Both the position numbers and the translations under genes were made by a program. From Pseudeuparius sepicola (taxonomy: Eukaryota; Arthropoda; Insecta; Coleoptera; Anthribidae): 64,000 nucleotides of DNA. The notes beneath the pieces were generated by a model that worked only from the letters and a program-made list of their open reading frames with translations, was not told the origin of the DNA and did no database searches. The stretch spans positions 147,782,257 to 147,846,256 of the forward strand of contig OY987298.1 in NCBI GenBank assembly GCA_963920635.1, in the 5' to 3' direction. Below are positions 20,907 through 33,064 of the stretch, one piece after another (positions within the stretch are counted from its first letter, which is position 1; each line of letters begins with the position of its first letter).

Positions 20907-22857
20907 TTATTCGGACATGTCACAATACTCATTCAGAATTAAACGTTCTTCAGTATCTATAGACTGCACTTCAGGTGCAGCTTCACATTTTGGTTTCTTA
21001 GGTTTCCTTTTCATGTGAACCGCTAACTTGTGGTTTTTCACTTTGATCTCTGAACTCGCACTATCTTCATGCTCCTCAATCTGATGCTTCCTCAGGTAGG
21101 ATCTTTTCTTAGTTGTAAAACTACACTTCTTACAAGTAAAGATGTCCCCCTTCCGATGTTTTTTTTCTACATGACTTCCAAGTTGATGCTTACTAAAAGT
21201 GTAATAGGCACAATGCGGGCATCTGAAAGGATCTACCTCTTTGACGTTATGTTTTTTATAGAGGTGTGCTCGGAACGACGGTCGCGCGGAGGTAGAATAC
21301 GCGCACAAGTGACAACTAAAATCTGGTTTGCCAGCGTGAATCCTCTTTTCGTGCCCTTTAACGTCGGCCCGTTTGTACGAACTATAATCACAATTAAGGC
21401 ACTTGTACGGCTTGCACGTGGGGTCGCTGTGAACTTCAGCTTTGTGTTTTAGCAACTTCGGCCGACTATTGACTTTGAAGGAACACTCTTTGCAGCTAAA
21501 TTGAAAGCTACCCTCATGTAACACTTTCACGTGTCTTTTTAAACTGTCTTTATTAAACGTATTATACTGACAGTGCGGACAACTCAAAGGTTCCACATCT
21601 TCGATATTGTGTTTCTTGTAGAGGTGTGATGTTAGTGCGGATTGGACCTTGCAAGAATACTCGCAGATGTGACAACTGATGAGATTATGAACCATCTTTT
21701 CGTGCACTCTGACTAGACGCTTTTTGTATGAACTGTAGCTGCAACTAGGGCACTTGTATGGCATACACGAGGAATCACTGTGGACCTCAGCTTGGTGCTT
21801 TAGCAAGGCCGGCTGCTGATTTACTTTGAAAGAACACTTTTGACAAGCGAATTTTTTTTCGTGCATCAAATCTATATGTGATTTTAAACGGTCCTTACTA
21901 AATGTGTGATACGAACAGTGCGAACATTTCATTGGTTCCGTTTCTTTGATTTTGTGTTTATTATAGAGATGTGCTTTGAACGCTGGTTGGGACTCGCAGG
22001 AATACTCGCACATGTTGCAACCAAATCTCGGTTTAAGGGCGTGGGCCCTCTTTTCATGCACTTTGAAATCGTGCTTTATGAACGAACTGTAGTCACAATT
22101 AGCGCACTTGTATGGCTTATTTGAGCAGTCATTGTGAACCTTAGCTTGGTGGTTTAGTAGGGCCGGTTGGTTATTTGTTTTAAAGGAACACTTTTCACAA
22201 CTGAAAGCAAAGCGTAACGCATGCATTAGTTTCACGTGTCGTTGTAAGTTAGGTTTATAAAAGGTTTGATATTGACAGTGTGGACATTTTGAGGGTTCCA
22301 CATCTTTAACATCATGTTCCTTGGAGAGATGTGCATTGAGAGATGGTTGGGACTTGGAAGTAAACGCACAGAATTGGCAACTAAACTGCGGTTTAAGGAC
22401 GTGAACCCTCTGTTCATGTCGTTTGAGAGAGACCTTGCTAAATGAACTGTAGTTACACTTGGGGCATTCGTGTTGTTTGCACGAGGGGTCAGCGTGAACC
22501 TCAGCTTGGTGTTTCCGCAGGGCCAGTTCAGTATTTACTTGGAAAGAACACGTTTCGCAAATGAAGTTTTTCTCGTGTTTCAGTCTCACGTGCTTTTCAA
22601 GGTTACCCTTAAAAAATGTACGATGTGGACACTGTCGACATTTCAGCGGTTTCTCGTCTTTGACTTCATGTTTCTTATAGAGGTGAGATTTGTACGATTG
22701 TTGATCCTTGCAAGAATACTCGCAAAATTCACAGCTAAAGGGTCCTTTAGTTGCATGAAGTCTCTTTTTGGATAGATTGACTTTGCATTTTTTGCCTCTG
22801 TCTTCACAATCACTAGGACTTTCAGCATCAGCTTCCTGATTTTTCTCATCAAGGTCA
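20907..22857 (-). CDS. C2H2 zinc-finger 3' exon, 19 fingers, apparently intact
   Basis: A 650-residue segment of a probable nuclear DNA-binding protein. It starts after ttttttttgcag with T completing a codon, then D-L-D-E-K-N-Q-E-A-D, an acidic lead, followed by a basic stretch (KKCKVNLSKKRL). There are nineteen fingers in the order A-B-C-D four times, then A-B-C: A is FSCEFCEYSC..HLYKKH, B is CPHCQY.TF..HVK..H, C is CEKCSFK..HQAEVH, D is YKCANCDYSS..HEKRVH. All have C-x2-C-x12-H-x4-H spacing. After the last finger (HQIEEH) comes a basic region with a likely nuclear localisation signal (KRKPKKPK) and an acidic tail, EERLILNEYCDMSE. That tail recurs in the exon at 54415-55570. This is the most complete member of its family here and the yardstick for its damaged relatives. 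Confidence 0.88.
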
Positions 22858-24390
22858 CTGCAAAAAAAACATACTTATAAAAACTGTTCTTTCATTTAAA
22901 TACTTTATTATTAATAATGCAGACCGACAGAACAAGATCTTTTGAGCCAAAATGTATATTTGAAACACACATTATAAGAAAATCATCAGCAAGTGTTTTT
23001 TTTATAAATCTTAAAGATTAAATGATATCAATTTTTACAAATTAGATTTTGTTTCTTTTTAATGAATAAAACTCATTTAAATTGAATTAAGTTTATTGGG
23101 TTCTAGACACAATTGCAATTATTCACATATACTATGTACCAGAGGCAAGTGGCCCTTTCAAAAATAAAGGCCCCACTGATAATTTTTCATTGAATGGTGC
23201 TTTACGGATTTTCTCTATTTGGTTGGTTAAAGACATCATCAGGAGAGTCGAGTAATGCAACGTCATTGGTGTCACTATTCACCAAATGTAGGTCATCTAT
23301 TCATTTGCAAAATGTTCCTATGTATATGGGGCAATCTCAATTATTATTATATCAAAAATAGTTGTTTACAAAATAAAATGAAATTCAAAGCAAATTTTTG
23401 AGTTTCACTTCAGAGAGAGCACTATATAATTAAAAAAAAATTCATATCAAAAACATGTATGAACTCTCTCTCGTTTTCAAGATTTTAATTTTTTTTTAAT
23501 ATTGATTATTTTTTATACATATATTCCATGTGACTGAAGAAATTTGAACAAAATTTGGTAAACGATAGCTACAAACTAGTTCCATATTGTTAGAATAATT
23601 AATGTATTGGTTGTAATTGAGATAATTTCAGAACTATATAATGAACTAATCTTGATTGGAAACTTCCACAGGCAGAATATGATGAATCTGAGTTTCTTCC
23701 AGATGCATCCTGCGTCAGCGAAACTTCTGGTTCCAAGCTTTCGTCCTCGATTGCACGGTTTGTACCACATAATATGAGAATATAAACTGTAGAATAACAT
23801 TTGGAATAACATTGACCAAATAAAAAGCTTAAATTGTATGAAGGTGTTTATAATCTAAACTGAAGAGAAATTTAAATATTAATATCTTTATTTTTAACTA
23901 TAGAAGAACATTAAATTTATCAATATAAGTTTATGAATATACGTATAGGGTATAAGGTATAACGACTTACATTTTTTAGTAACTTTTTGACACTGCAACG
24001 AGAACAAAAAATAACCAATAATTTAGTTACAGGTAATACATACACATTTTAGGAAAACCGAATACCTATAATCAATAATAATTATTGTTCAGCATTAACT
24101 ACTACGAAAATTTACTTACACTACCAGAAAATGTAAAATTTTACATTATTATATTCATGTTCTACAAGGTGTCGCAAAAAAGTAAGACATTCGACTGACC
24201 ATAGATTTTGGTTATTACTCGTTCAGATTACTCCTGAGCCCTTCTCCCAAACGAGTAATGACTACCATAACCCAAACATTGAGTAATATATTATTATTAA
24301 CTCCTGTGTTTTTAAGATACTGTACTCGAATTTCAGGCAGTAATACTGATACAAACTCATTACTACTAGTTACCAAGGTAACGAGTTATT
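22858..24390. other. Spacer upstream of the 19-finger exon
   Basis: AT-rich and probably intronic. At 23205-23305 the minus strand is open for IDDLHLVNSDTNDVALLDSPDDVFNQ (given here in short: NSDTNDVALLDSPDD), matching a relic at 18770-18850. It begins after a possible AG acceptor, but I cannot show it is an exon. No transposon ends are seen. Confidence 0.35.
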
Positions 24391-24527
24391 AGGTTTGTTT
24401 CGACACAACTTTCAACCAGTTTGAAACTGTCAGGAACAGGCACAGATTTATTTCGATGTTCCAAAAACAAAACCGCGCATGCTGCTGGCAGTTTCAAACT
24501 GATTTGAAATCCTACCTAAACAGACCT
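24391..24527. mobile_element. Short element with imperfect inverted ends
   Basis: Left AGGTTTGTTTCGACACAACT and the inverted right end AGGTCTGTTTAGGTAGG share the outer bases, and both continue into CAGTTTGAAACTG. About 137 bp with no clear target duplication. A miniature element is likely but not certain. Confidence 0.4.
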
Positions 24528-25068
24528 ATGCAACCTCAGCTCTCGTCTAACCTTTAACTTCTAGTGACAATTTCCAGAACTTATATAGTAAAAAGCAATA
24601 CTGGAGAATGTTCTATAATATTCCTGGCCAATGTTATACATTTACAAATCTTAAAGTTCTAGATTAATTCTAGAAAAGGAATGGAAGCATTACAGGGAAA
24701 ACAAAAAGAAAATGGGGCTCTAAGCCAAAACAGTTGTGGTGGAAAATGCCTCTAAACTTACCTTAAAATTATAAAACTGTAAGCAAAAGACCGATTAACT
24801 TTCAAATAGGTTAGAAAACAGTGCAAATATGTTCATTAAATGCTAATAAAACATTTTTCATTGCGATACTTAGTTGAAATTTCACTTTAGAAGCTTATAG
24901 AAACACATTTTACTTCCACACCACTATGTTGATGGAAAGTATTGTTAAAAAAAGATAAATCAGTTTAAAATGTCCTAAAACGTAAAAACCAAATTTTGGG
25001 GAAAAATCATGAAAAATACAAGCGCTAGGGGTCTTCCGACAGCTTGTGAATACGACTGTACATATGTA

Positions 25069-25952
25069 CAGAGTGGTTCATTATAAATTGACACCCCCCT
25101 TAACTTGTTAGTTTTTGAGGTTAGAAAAAAAAGTTTTTGACAAAACTTTTAGATACTAATACAAAGTTTTTTGTGACGCTCTTGGACCCTGTACAGTGTG
25201 TTCTAGAAAGCCGTGGCAGACATAACTTATGTTTTTTTAAATGGAACACCCTATATATTTTTTCATTTTCGAAATCTGCTCATCAAGGCAATCAAAATAA
25301 TATTAAACTTTGTGGCATTATGTTTTTCCGTTTTTGAAAAATTCCGTATTCAAATTTTATACTAAATTTATTTAACTCGAATTTGTGGATCTTGTGATAA
25401 AGATAGACGATCAATGTAATAACGAAAAATATTTGTTTTAAACAAGAGAGTAACATAGTGAAACTCCAAAATGTTTAGGAGCTTTTAAGATTTTCCTGAA
25501 ATTCTTTATTTCGAGAATATAATCAGTAAAATTTGAAAAGGCTCCTAAACATTTTGGAGATTCACTATGTTACTCTCTTGTTTAAAACAAATATTTTTTG
25601 TTATTACATCGATCGTCTATCTTTATCACGAGATCCACAAATTCGAGTTAAATAAATTTAGTATAAAATTTGAAAACGAAATTTTTCAAAAACGGAAAAA
25701 GATAATGCCACAAAGTTTAATATCATTTTAATTGCCTTGATGAGCAGATTTCAAAAATGAAAAATATATAGGGTGTTCCACTTAAAAAAACATAAGTTAT
25801 GTCTGCCACGGCTTTCTAGAACACACTGTACACGGTACAATAGCGTCACAAAAAACTTTGTATTAGTATCTAAAACTTTTGTAAAAAACTTTTTTTCTAA
25901 CCTCAAAAACTAGCAAGTTAAGGGGGGTGTCAATTTATAATGAACCACCCTG
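25069..25952. mobile_element. 884-bp near-perfect palindromic element with TA-CAGRGTGGTTC ends
   Basis: The ends CAGAGTGGTTCATTATAAAT and CAGGGTGGTTCATTATAAAT are flanked by TA, and the arms are inverted copies almost to the centre (about 25505). It is non-coding. The arms match the arms of the nested element at 11835-13038. It fits a Tc1/mariner-like foldback; RNA from either strand would fold into a hairpin of over 400 bp. Confidence 0.7.
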
Positions 25953-26074
25953 TACAACAATTATTTAATGTAGTTTTCATTAGTAGAAAACACCTAGAAA
26001 TGGTCATAATGATGATTATATGAAAAGTCAACTATTCATTTACTACATCACATACTCATAATAATAATAAGAGA

Positions 26075-26666
26075 GTATAGTATTTCTAAAGTCACTTGAA
26101 ACAGCATAAAAACTCTAATTGGCGTCACAAAAAAGGATATAGGACATAAGCGTCACGCAGTTTTTAAAAATATACATATTTTACAAGCAACATAATATTT
26201 CACTTTTAAGTTTTTTTTAAGGTTGTCCTCAAACACAACGTAAAGGTTAATGCACCATATAATATTGTCAAAAGGTCTCTAAAAAGCCATATCGATTACA
26301 ACTATTTACGCAAGTATGTCCTAAAATGTGTTGGTGATATATTATATTAGGCGAGCATGCAGTCACTTGTTTTTACTACAATATCTATCGTCTCTGTCTC
26401 CTTCATCTCCTTTTACTTCTAATACCAGATGCGGTTGAATATGGTTAAAAGTCTCGTATTTTATTGGCGGAAGCGCCTGTTCTCGAGCTACCCTGGTAAA
26501 ATATAAAAAAACTCACTTGGAACACAGTGATATACGAGCGCGATCTATTTTATAGCATTTACCACACTCTGCTTACTGGTAAAAATACCAGACTTATCAG
26601 CAGAAATCACCCGTATAAAATTCAAAGGTTTTTATGCTGTTCCAAGTAACTTCAGAAATACTATAC
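26075..26666. mobile_element. 590-bp element with GTATAGTATTTCT inverted ends
   Basis: The left end GTATAGTATTTCTAAAGT continues into cttgaaacagcataaaaac, and the right end carries the inverted copy (gtttttatgctgttccaag..agaaatactatac). The interior has no recognisable gene. The target duplication is unclear. Confidence 0.5.
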
Positions 26667-26749
26667 CCCACAAGCAAACAAATGTTTATGCAGAGGATTG
26701 ACAGCAATTACTATTATTTTCAGAATTCAACATTCCTCCACGGTAATCG

Positions 26750-26990
26750 GAGAATTGTGTTTCAGACACAACTTCACATTTTGACTTCTTACACTTTGCT
26801 TTTAGGTTAACAAATAGTTTTTTAATACTGATCTACCACTTCTTATGTTTTTCTTCTTGGTGATTTCCAAGTAGGGTCTTACAAAAAGACACCAGACACA
26901 ATGTGAGCATTTAAAAAGCTGATATTATGTTTCTTATTGAGGTGTGCTCTGAACGGGAGAAGAAATACTCTCAGAAATGTCATCTAAGTC
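26750..26990 (-). pseudogene. 3' relic of the 16-finger exon
   Basis: Past the stop of the 26934-28488 exon, shifted frames still show AEHTSIRNI-like and CSHCVWC remnants of an A and a B finger. Further on, VNLKAKCKKSKCEVVSET resembles the basic tail HMKRKPKKPKCEAAPEV of the 20907-22857 exon. The exon therefore once continued to a similar tail. Confidence 0.55.
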
Positions 26991-28488
26991 TGGTTCGCTG
27001 GCATGAATCCTCCTTTGATGTTCTCTAACACTGGCGTGTTTATACGAATTATAATCGCAATTAGGGCATTTGTATGGCTTGTATGAGAGGTCATTGTGAA
27101 CCTCAGCTTGGTGCTTTAGCAACAGCGGTCGACTATTGACTTTGAAAGAACACTCTTTACAGTTGTACTCAAAGCTTCCCTCGTGTACCACTTTCACATG
27201 CCGTTGAATATTTTGTTTAGTAAAAGTACTAAACTGACAATGCGGACATTTCAAAGGTTCCACATCTTTAATTTCATGTTTTTTATACAGATGTGCTCTG
27301 AATGTTGATTGGGACTTGCAAGAATAATCGCAGAACTGACACAGAAACTTTGGATTGACGATATGTACTTGCTTTTCATGCATTTTGATGTAGCGCTTTT
27401 TGTACGAACTGTAGTCGCAACTAGAACATTTGTATGGCATACCGAAAAAGTCACCGTGAACCTCAGCTAGGTGCTTTAGCAAGGCCGTTTGATTATCTAC
27501 TTTAAAAGCACACTTTTGGCAAGTGAACACTTTTACGTGCATCAAGTTCATATGTGATTTAAATTTGCCCATACTACTTGTCTGATATGCACAGTGCGAA
27601 CATTTCAGCGGTTCTATTTCTTTGACTTTGTGTTTTCTATAGAGATGTGCTTTGAACACTGGTAGGGACTTGCAAGAATACTCACAAATGTTGCAACTAA
27701 ATCTTGGTTTGAGGGCATGAACATTCGTTTCATGTCGCTTGACATGGGGCTTGTAGAACGAACTGAAGTCACACTTAGGGCACTTGTATGGTTTGCACGA
27801 AGTGTCATTGTGGACCTCAGCTTGGTGCTTTAGCAAGGCTGTTTCAGTGTTTACTTTGAATGAACACCGCTGGCAACTGAAGTTTATCTCGTGCTTAAAT
27901 TTTATATGTTTGCGAAGATTTTCCTTAAAAAATGTACGATATTGACAGTGCGGGCATTTTGAGGGTTCCGCATCTTTGACGTCATGTTCCTTGTAGAGGT
28001 GTGCATTGAAGGCCGATTGAGAGTTGGAGGAATACTCGCAGAATTGGCAACTAAACTTACGTATGCGGACATGAACCCTTTTTTCGTGTCTCTTGATATT
28101 GAGCTTGCTAAATGCGCTGAAGTCACAGTTGGGGCACTTGTGTGGTTTGCACGAAGAGTCACTGTGGACCTCGGCTCGGTGCTTCAGCAAGGCCACTTCG
28201 GTATTTACCTTGAACGAACATACTTCGCAGTTGAAATTTGTCTCGTGTCTCAACCTCACGTGCGCATTCAGGTTCCCCACAAAAAAGGTTTCATATGGAC
28301 AGTGCTGGCATTTCAGAGGTTTCTCGCCTTTTGCTTCGTGTTTTTTATATAGGTGTGATTTGTACGATTGATGATCCGTACAAGAGTACTCGCAAAATTC
28401 GCAGCTAAACCGTTTCGGAGCATAAACTTTCTTTTTGTGTAGTTTAACTTTGCGCTTTTCGTTCGGATCTCCAGGATCATCAGAGTCA
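26934..28488 (-). CDS. C2H2 zinc-finger 3' exon, 16 fingers
   Basis: It begins after cttttttcgcag with T completing a codon, then D-S-D-D-P-G-D-P, an acidic lead, and a lysine-rich stretch (KRKVKLHKKKVYAPK). Sixteen fingers form four complete A-B-C-D modules (FSCEFCEYSC, LKCQHCPY, CSFKV..HRAEVH, HKCPNCDFSAF..HEKRVH and so on). All sixteen keep both cysteines and both histidines with x12 and x4 spacing. The reading frame ends with an unrelated tail (EPDLDDISESISSPVQSTPQ) where the paralogue at 20907 has an A finger. The lost fingers are visible downstream in another frame, so the exon was truncated by a frameshift. The fingers themselves are clean, so a working protein is still possible. Confidence 0.85.
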
Positions 28489-28824
28489 CTGCGAAAAAAG
28501 GCACTATTGTTAATGACATTTCCACGCTGTAGAAAATACACATGCTACAGTTTATAATTTATAACTTACAAGTACACATATTTATGAAAAACTATGAACT
28601 GAAAATTCAAGTGTCTTTTTTATCAAGGAATTTTCAAGGTCCAATAGTTCTTAAAAATTTACTCGGTGTATAATTCAACTCAAATATTAAATTACTGCGG
28701 CTGTCGTACATATGAGTAATGTAGAAAAATAATATATAATTATATTAGGTATGTGCATATTAATTTTATTTATTATTCATTTCGGCTTATGCCATTATCA
28801 GTGCGAACCTGGAAAATAAGTATA
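28489..28824. other. Spacer, nothing recognised
   Basis: AT-rich sequence upstream of the acceptor at 28490. I see no exon, finger relic or element ends. Confidence 0.4.
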
Positions 28825-30313
28825 CAGTGTGTCCGAAATTGGTTAGAGATAGAGAAACAGTTAAATGGGGAAATATTTAGATAATTCTGTTTGTAATTGA
28901 ATGCCGTTTAGTTTACGACTTTATCTCTTTTGGTTTTGAAGATATTTTGAAAAAACTGAAATGGTGCATTTTCGAAAATTCCCTGTAATTTCTTTATTTA
29001 TGAAATTTTTTTAATTCTGTAAAAACTTTCTTAGGGCAACTTTTGTAGTGTAGTCAGATTTTATTTGCAACGTTTCGGTTTTTTGGAACCATCATCAACT
29101 TTGTTTTTTCGTATGGGCGCCATATTGGATTTTTACGGTTTTAAAAAGCCTCTTTTTTAGCTTTCTAATGATGTATCACACCTAGTAAAAAAAGTTCGTT
29201 TATGGGTAAAAAAACAAAATTACGATTTTGTTATAAATTTGGCAACGTTGCACAATAAGGAGCTCATAGTGGATTTAATCTATAAACTATAATTAATAGG
29301 AAAATATCCTTATAATAGTTTCTCCCATATGAAAAAGTTTTGAAATCGTAGAAATAACCCTTTTTGAAATCTTTATGCAATAATTATAATAACTGAAATA
29401 AAATTATGTAATGTTTTGCGCCATTCTACACACTAGGCCCGAGTCAAAACAAAAACCACGTTTAAATGAAAAACTTTCACATTTGTGACAGATTTAAACT
29501 TTACATTTGTTTAAAATGCAAAGCCTTAAAGCCTTAAAGAAAAATGTAGGTATAACGTTAAATTATCTACTGAATTTTTGTTTATTGTGCTTTTTAGGTC
29601 AAATTGGGTACTCGGAAAAATAATAATTAGGGTTTTATTGTGCGATGTTGCCAAATTTACAACAAAATCGTAATTTTTGATTTTTCACCAATATTAACCG
29701 TAACACAATTCAGCGTGTTACCAGATCCGTGGTAAAACAATGTCGGAAATGTATGGAAGCAAATGGGCCGCATTTGATCACTAGATTAGATAATTAATTT
29801 TATTTCAGTGCATTAAGATTTCAAAAAGGGTTATTTGTATGATTTCAAAACATTTTAATATAGGAGAAACTATTATAAGGATATTTTCTTATTAATTATA
29901 GTTTAGAGATTAAATCCACTATGAGCTCCTTATTGTGCGACGTTGCCAAATTTATAACAAAATCGTAAATTTTGTTTTTTTACCCATAAACGAACTTTTT
30001 CTACTAGGTGTGATATATCATTAAAAAGCCAAAAAAAGAGGTTTTTCAAAATCGTAAAAATCCAATATGGCGCCCATATGAAAAAACAAAGTTGATGATG
30101 GTTCCAAAAAACCGAAACGCTGTAAATAAAATCTGACTAAACAGACCTTGTAGGCGTAAAAAGTAGCCCTAAGAAAGTTATTACAGAATTTAAAAATTTT
30201 CATAAATAAAGAAATTACAGGGAATTTTCGAAAATGCATCATTTTAGTTTTTTCAAAATATTTTCAAAACCAAAAGAGATAAAATCGAAAACTAAACGAC
30301 ATCCAATTTTAAG
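28825..30313. mobile_element. 1.5-kb palindromic element with TA-CAGTGTGTCCG left end
   Basis: The left arm starts CAGTGTGTCCGAAATTGG after TA. The right arm is its inverted copy from about 29640 to 30313 (for example gttgatgatggttccaaaaa near 30090 against the same words inverted near 29090). The last 90 bp or so of the right end are missing. The loop is around 29400-29640. No gene seen. Confidence 0.6.
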
Positions 30314-30680
30314 GTATTCAAATGTCCGAAATGGTGCGGCTTAAAATAAATATAAACATAGGTTTCAATTTTTTTTAAATGGAACGAAACGTTTGCTGGT
30401 AAATTGAATATAAGAAAAAATGATGACAATAATGTCCCTAAAACGTTGATGGTCATTTTGTAGTCATCCAGACAAAAAAATTAACGGTTACCTATATTAC
30501 CGGTCCAGGGCAAAATATGAAACTTGATTCACACTGGGTTCAAAATGATTATAAACGTTGTAAGGGGCACTATTATCAACATATAAATCATTATTTTAAA
30601 TGACAGGTGCCATATAGTGTGCAAAAAAGGCCATTTAATGACTGCAAGTGCATACTAAAGGAGACTGCAAGTAAAATGCT
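30314..30680. other. Spacer, nothing recognised
   Basis: AT-rich; no gene or element boundary identified. Confidence 0.35.
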
Positions 30681-31260
30681 TTTTTATTATACTTCTTTGA
30701 AAACACCTTATTTTCATCTGTTTTAGCAATAATGAAAGATAGGGTTTTTCAGGCTAGCGCACGGAAACAGCGCATGGAAAAACTTTCCGTGCGCTGAATA
30801 AAAATACCGAATATATGGCTTTAAAATAGAAATATACAGCAAAGTAAACTAAATTTAAGAAACTCTATATGCTCTCTGATATTTAACATGTACCTATTTT
30901 GTATTTTAATTCGTAAGTGTTTCAATATTTAGATACATTTCTGTAATATTTTTGACGTTTTATTCACCTTACCTATCTGACAATAACTAGGTAATTTACA
31001 ACAAAGCACCTTTGAAATAATTTGAGAGTAACCATTGAAACGCATCATACATACCAAACACATATTATTGCCTGCATTGTTTATTTTTTGTCAATTAAAT
31101 TTATTATAATATGCCGATAAAATGTTTTAAGTTTCCGTTTTCAAAGAAGTATACCTAATAAAAAATATCCTTCATTACACGTCCAGAAATAGATTTTTCC
31201 GTGCTTGCATGTCACGGGCGCACGGAAAAATCTTTATTTCCAGTCTCGTAATTAAATATA
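30681..31260. mobile_element. Dispersed repeat, first copy (second at 38634-39240)
   Basis: About 600 bp shared with 38634-39240. Within it TATACTTCTTTGAAAAC at the left is repeated inverted near 31130, and agcgcacgga/tccgtgcgct and gatttttccgtgc/gcacggaaaaatc form further hairpins. Non-coding and probably a non-autonomous DNA element. Confidence 0.55.
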
Positions 31261-31897
31261 CTATTTATTACATAAATGTAAAGGATACTAAAAAGGATAC
31301 ATCCACATATTACTTCATAAAGAGCATTTATACCTATTTTAGATCTATGAATAAGGGGTTCTTTATTCATTGATTTAGATAAAGGAACCTGGCTGGTTAT
31401 ATTTTTTCCAATTTGTCCAAAGCCATAGACCGTCTTTTATTGATAACTTCCATTATGTTCCATGAAGATATTTTCAGGCTAAAAAGGAAAAATTAGAAAT
31501 AATAATATCCAAATTTATAAAATTATTTTGTATACATATCAAAAATAAATAAAAAATATATATTTTCTTCTTCTTCTCATCCTTTTATGGTCTCTGCTCT
31601 TACGAACAAATTAGCCAATATGGGGCCTACGAACGACCCTCGTAAAATAAACTGGACTGCCATTTTACTCAGTCCGTCCACAAATTTTTAGCCATCTGAC
31701 AGAGGGCGCTGGCGCCCGCCTGGATAGACGCCATATTGTGTGCATTGTAGGGGATTTAGAGTGCATTCTGGGGGAAAAGCTAAATTTGTGGCGACAACGC
31801 AAAACGAAAGATGACGTTATTTGACAACGGCCAACCACGGCCCTCGTCCAGCTAATGACCTGTGCGCCCAATATGGCCGACCTTTCGGTGGGACATA
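31261..31897. other. Spacer with a GC-richer patch
   Basis: About 31620-31890 is less AT-rich than its surroundings (agagggcgctggcgcccgcc, tgcattgtaggggattt). A short open frame there has no recognisable similarity. Probably an unidentified repeat. Confidence 0.3.
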
Positions 31898-33064
31898 CAG
31901 TGTATCCCACTTAAGGACTGACCACCCCTGTAAAATTTTTATTTATAGCTCGATTTCCGTAAACTTTTTTTTGTTGGATAGAGCTTCAAAATGGTATTAA
32001 ATGCATAATTCAGGTACCTCGTGCGTTAAATTCATGGCCCACTGAGACGGTGTTTTGTGCTGAAATTTCGAAAATTACTATTAGGGATTTTTTTAGAGGA
32101 AAATTAATGCCATTTTTGAAGCTCTATCCAACAAAAAAAAGTTTATGAAAATCGAGCTAAAAATAAAAATTTTACAGGGGTGGTCACTAATTAAGTGGGG
32201 CACTAAAAATTTTGAAACACCCTGTAGAGCTATGGTAATGCAAATTGGTACGTTTGGGTTTGCAACAACGTTGAATAAAAATCTGGCATTAATTTTCCTC
32301 TAAAAAATCCCTAATAGTACTTCTCGAAATTTCAGCACTAAAACACCGTCTAGTGGGCCATGAATTTAACGCATGTGGCACCTGAATTATGCATTTAATG
32401 CCATTTTTAAAGCTCTACCCAACAAAAAAAGTTTATGAAAATCAAGCTATAAATAAAAATTTTGGTCAGGCCTTAAGAGTGGCAATAAAAATTTTGAAAC
32501 TCTCTGTAGAGCTACGGCAATACAAATTGGTACGTTTGGGTTTCAAACAATGCTGAATAAGAATCGGGCATTAATTTTCCTCTAAAAATCCTTAATATTA
32601 GTACTTCTCGAAATTTCAGCACAAAAACACCGTCTCAGTGGGCCATGACTTTAACGCACGAGGCAGCTGAATTATGTGTTTAATGCCATTTTTGAAGCTC
32701 TATCAAACAAAAAAAGTTTATGAAAATCAAACTAAAAACAAAAATTTTACAGGGGTAGTCACTAATTAAGTGGGGCACTAAAAATTTTGAAACACCCTGT
32801 AGAGCTATGGTAATGCAAATTGGTACGTTTGGGTTTCGAACAACGCTGAATAAGAATCCGGCATTAATTTTCCTTTAACAAAATCCCTAATAGTCCTTTT
32901 CGAAATTTCAGCACTAAAACACCGTCTCAGTGGGCCATGAATTTAACGCACGAGGTACCTGAATTATGCATTTAATATCATTTTTGAAGCTCTATCCAAC
33001 AAAAAAAAGTTTATGGAAATCAAGCTATAAATAAAAATTTTACAGGGGTGGTCAGTCCTTAAGT
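31898..33064. mobile_element. Foldback element with three internal tandem units
   Basis: The left arm starts CAGTGTATCCCACTTAAGGA after TA. Its inverted copy (aggggtggtcagtccttaag) closes the element at 33064, without the final bases. Between them a unit of about 290 bp, containing cctgtagagctatggtaatg and caccgtctcagtgggccatg, is repeated three times (landmarks at 32221, 32503 and 32796). Non-coding. Confidence 0.6.

Noticed and set aside
23640..23770. Plus-strand stretch after a possible acceptor (ttccacag) reading EYDESEFLPDASC
   Set aside because: Only about 37 codons, no recognised family, and no donor or partner exon; too weak to call.
31665..31910. 81-codon minus-strand open frame in a GC-richer patch
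   Set aside because: It overlaps the tip of a foldback element at its 5' end and has no recognisable domain; the composition alone makes it open.
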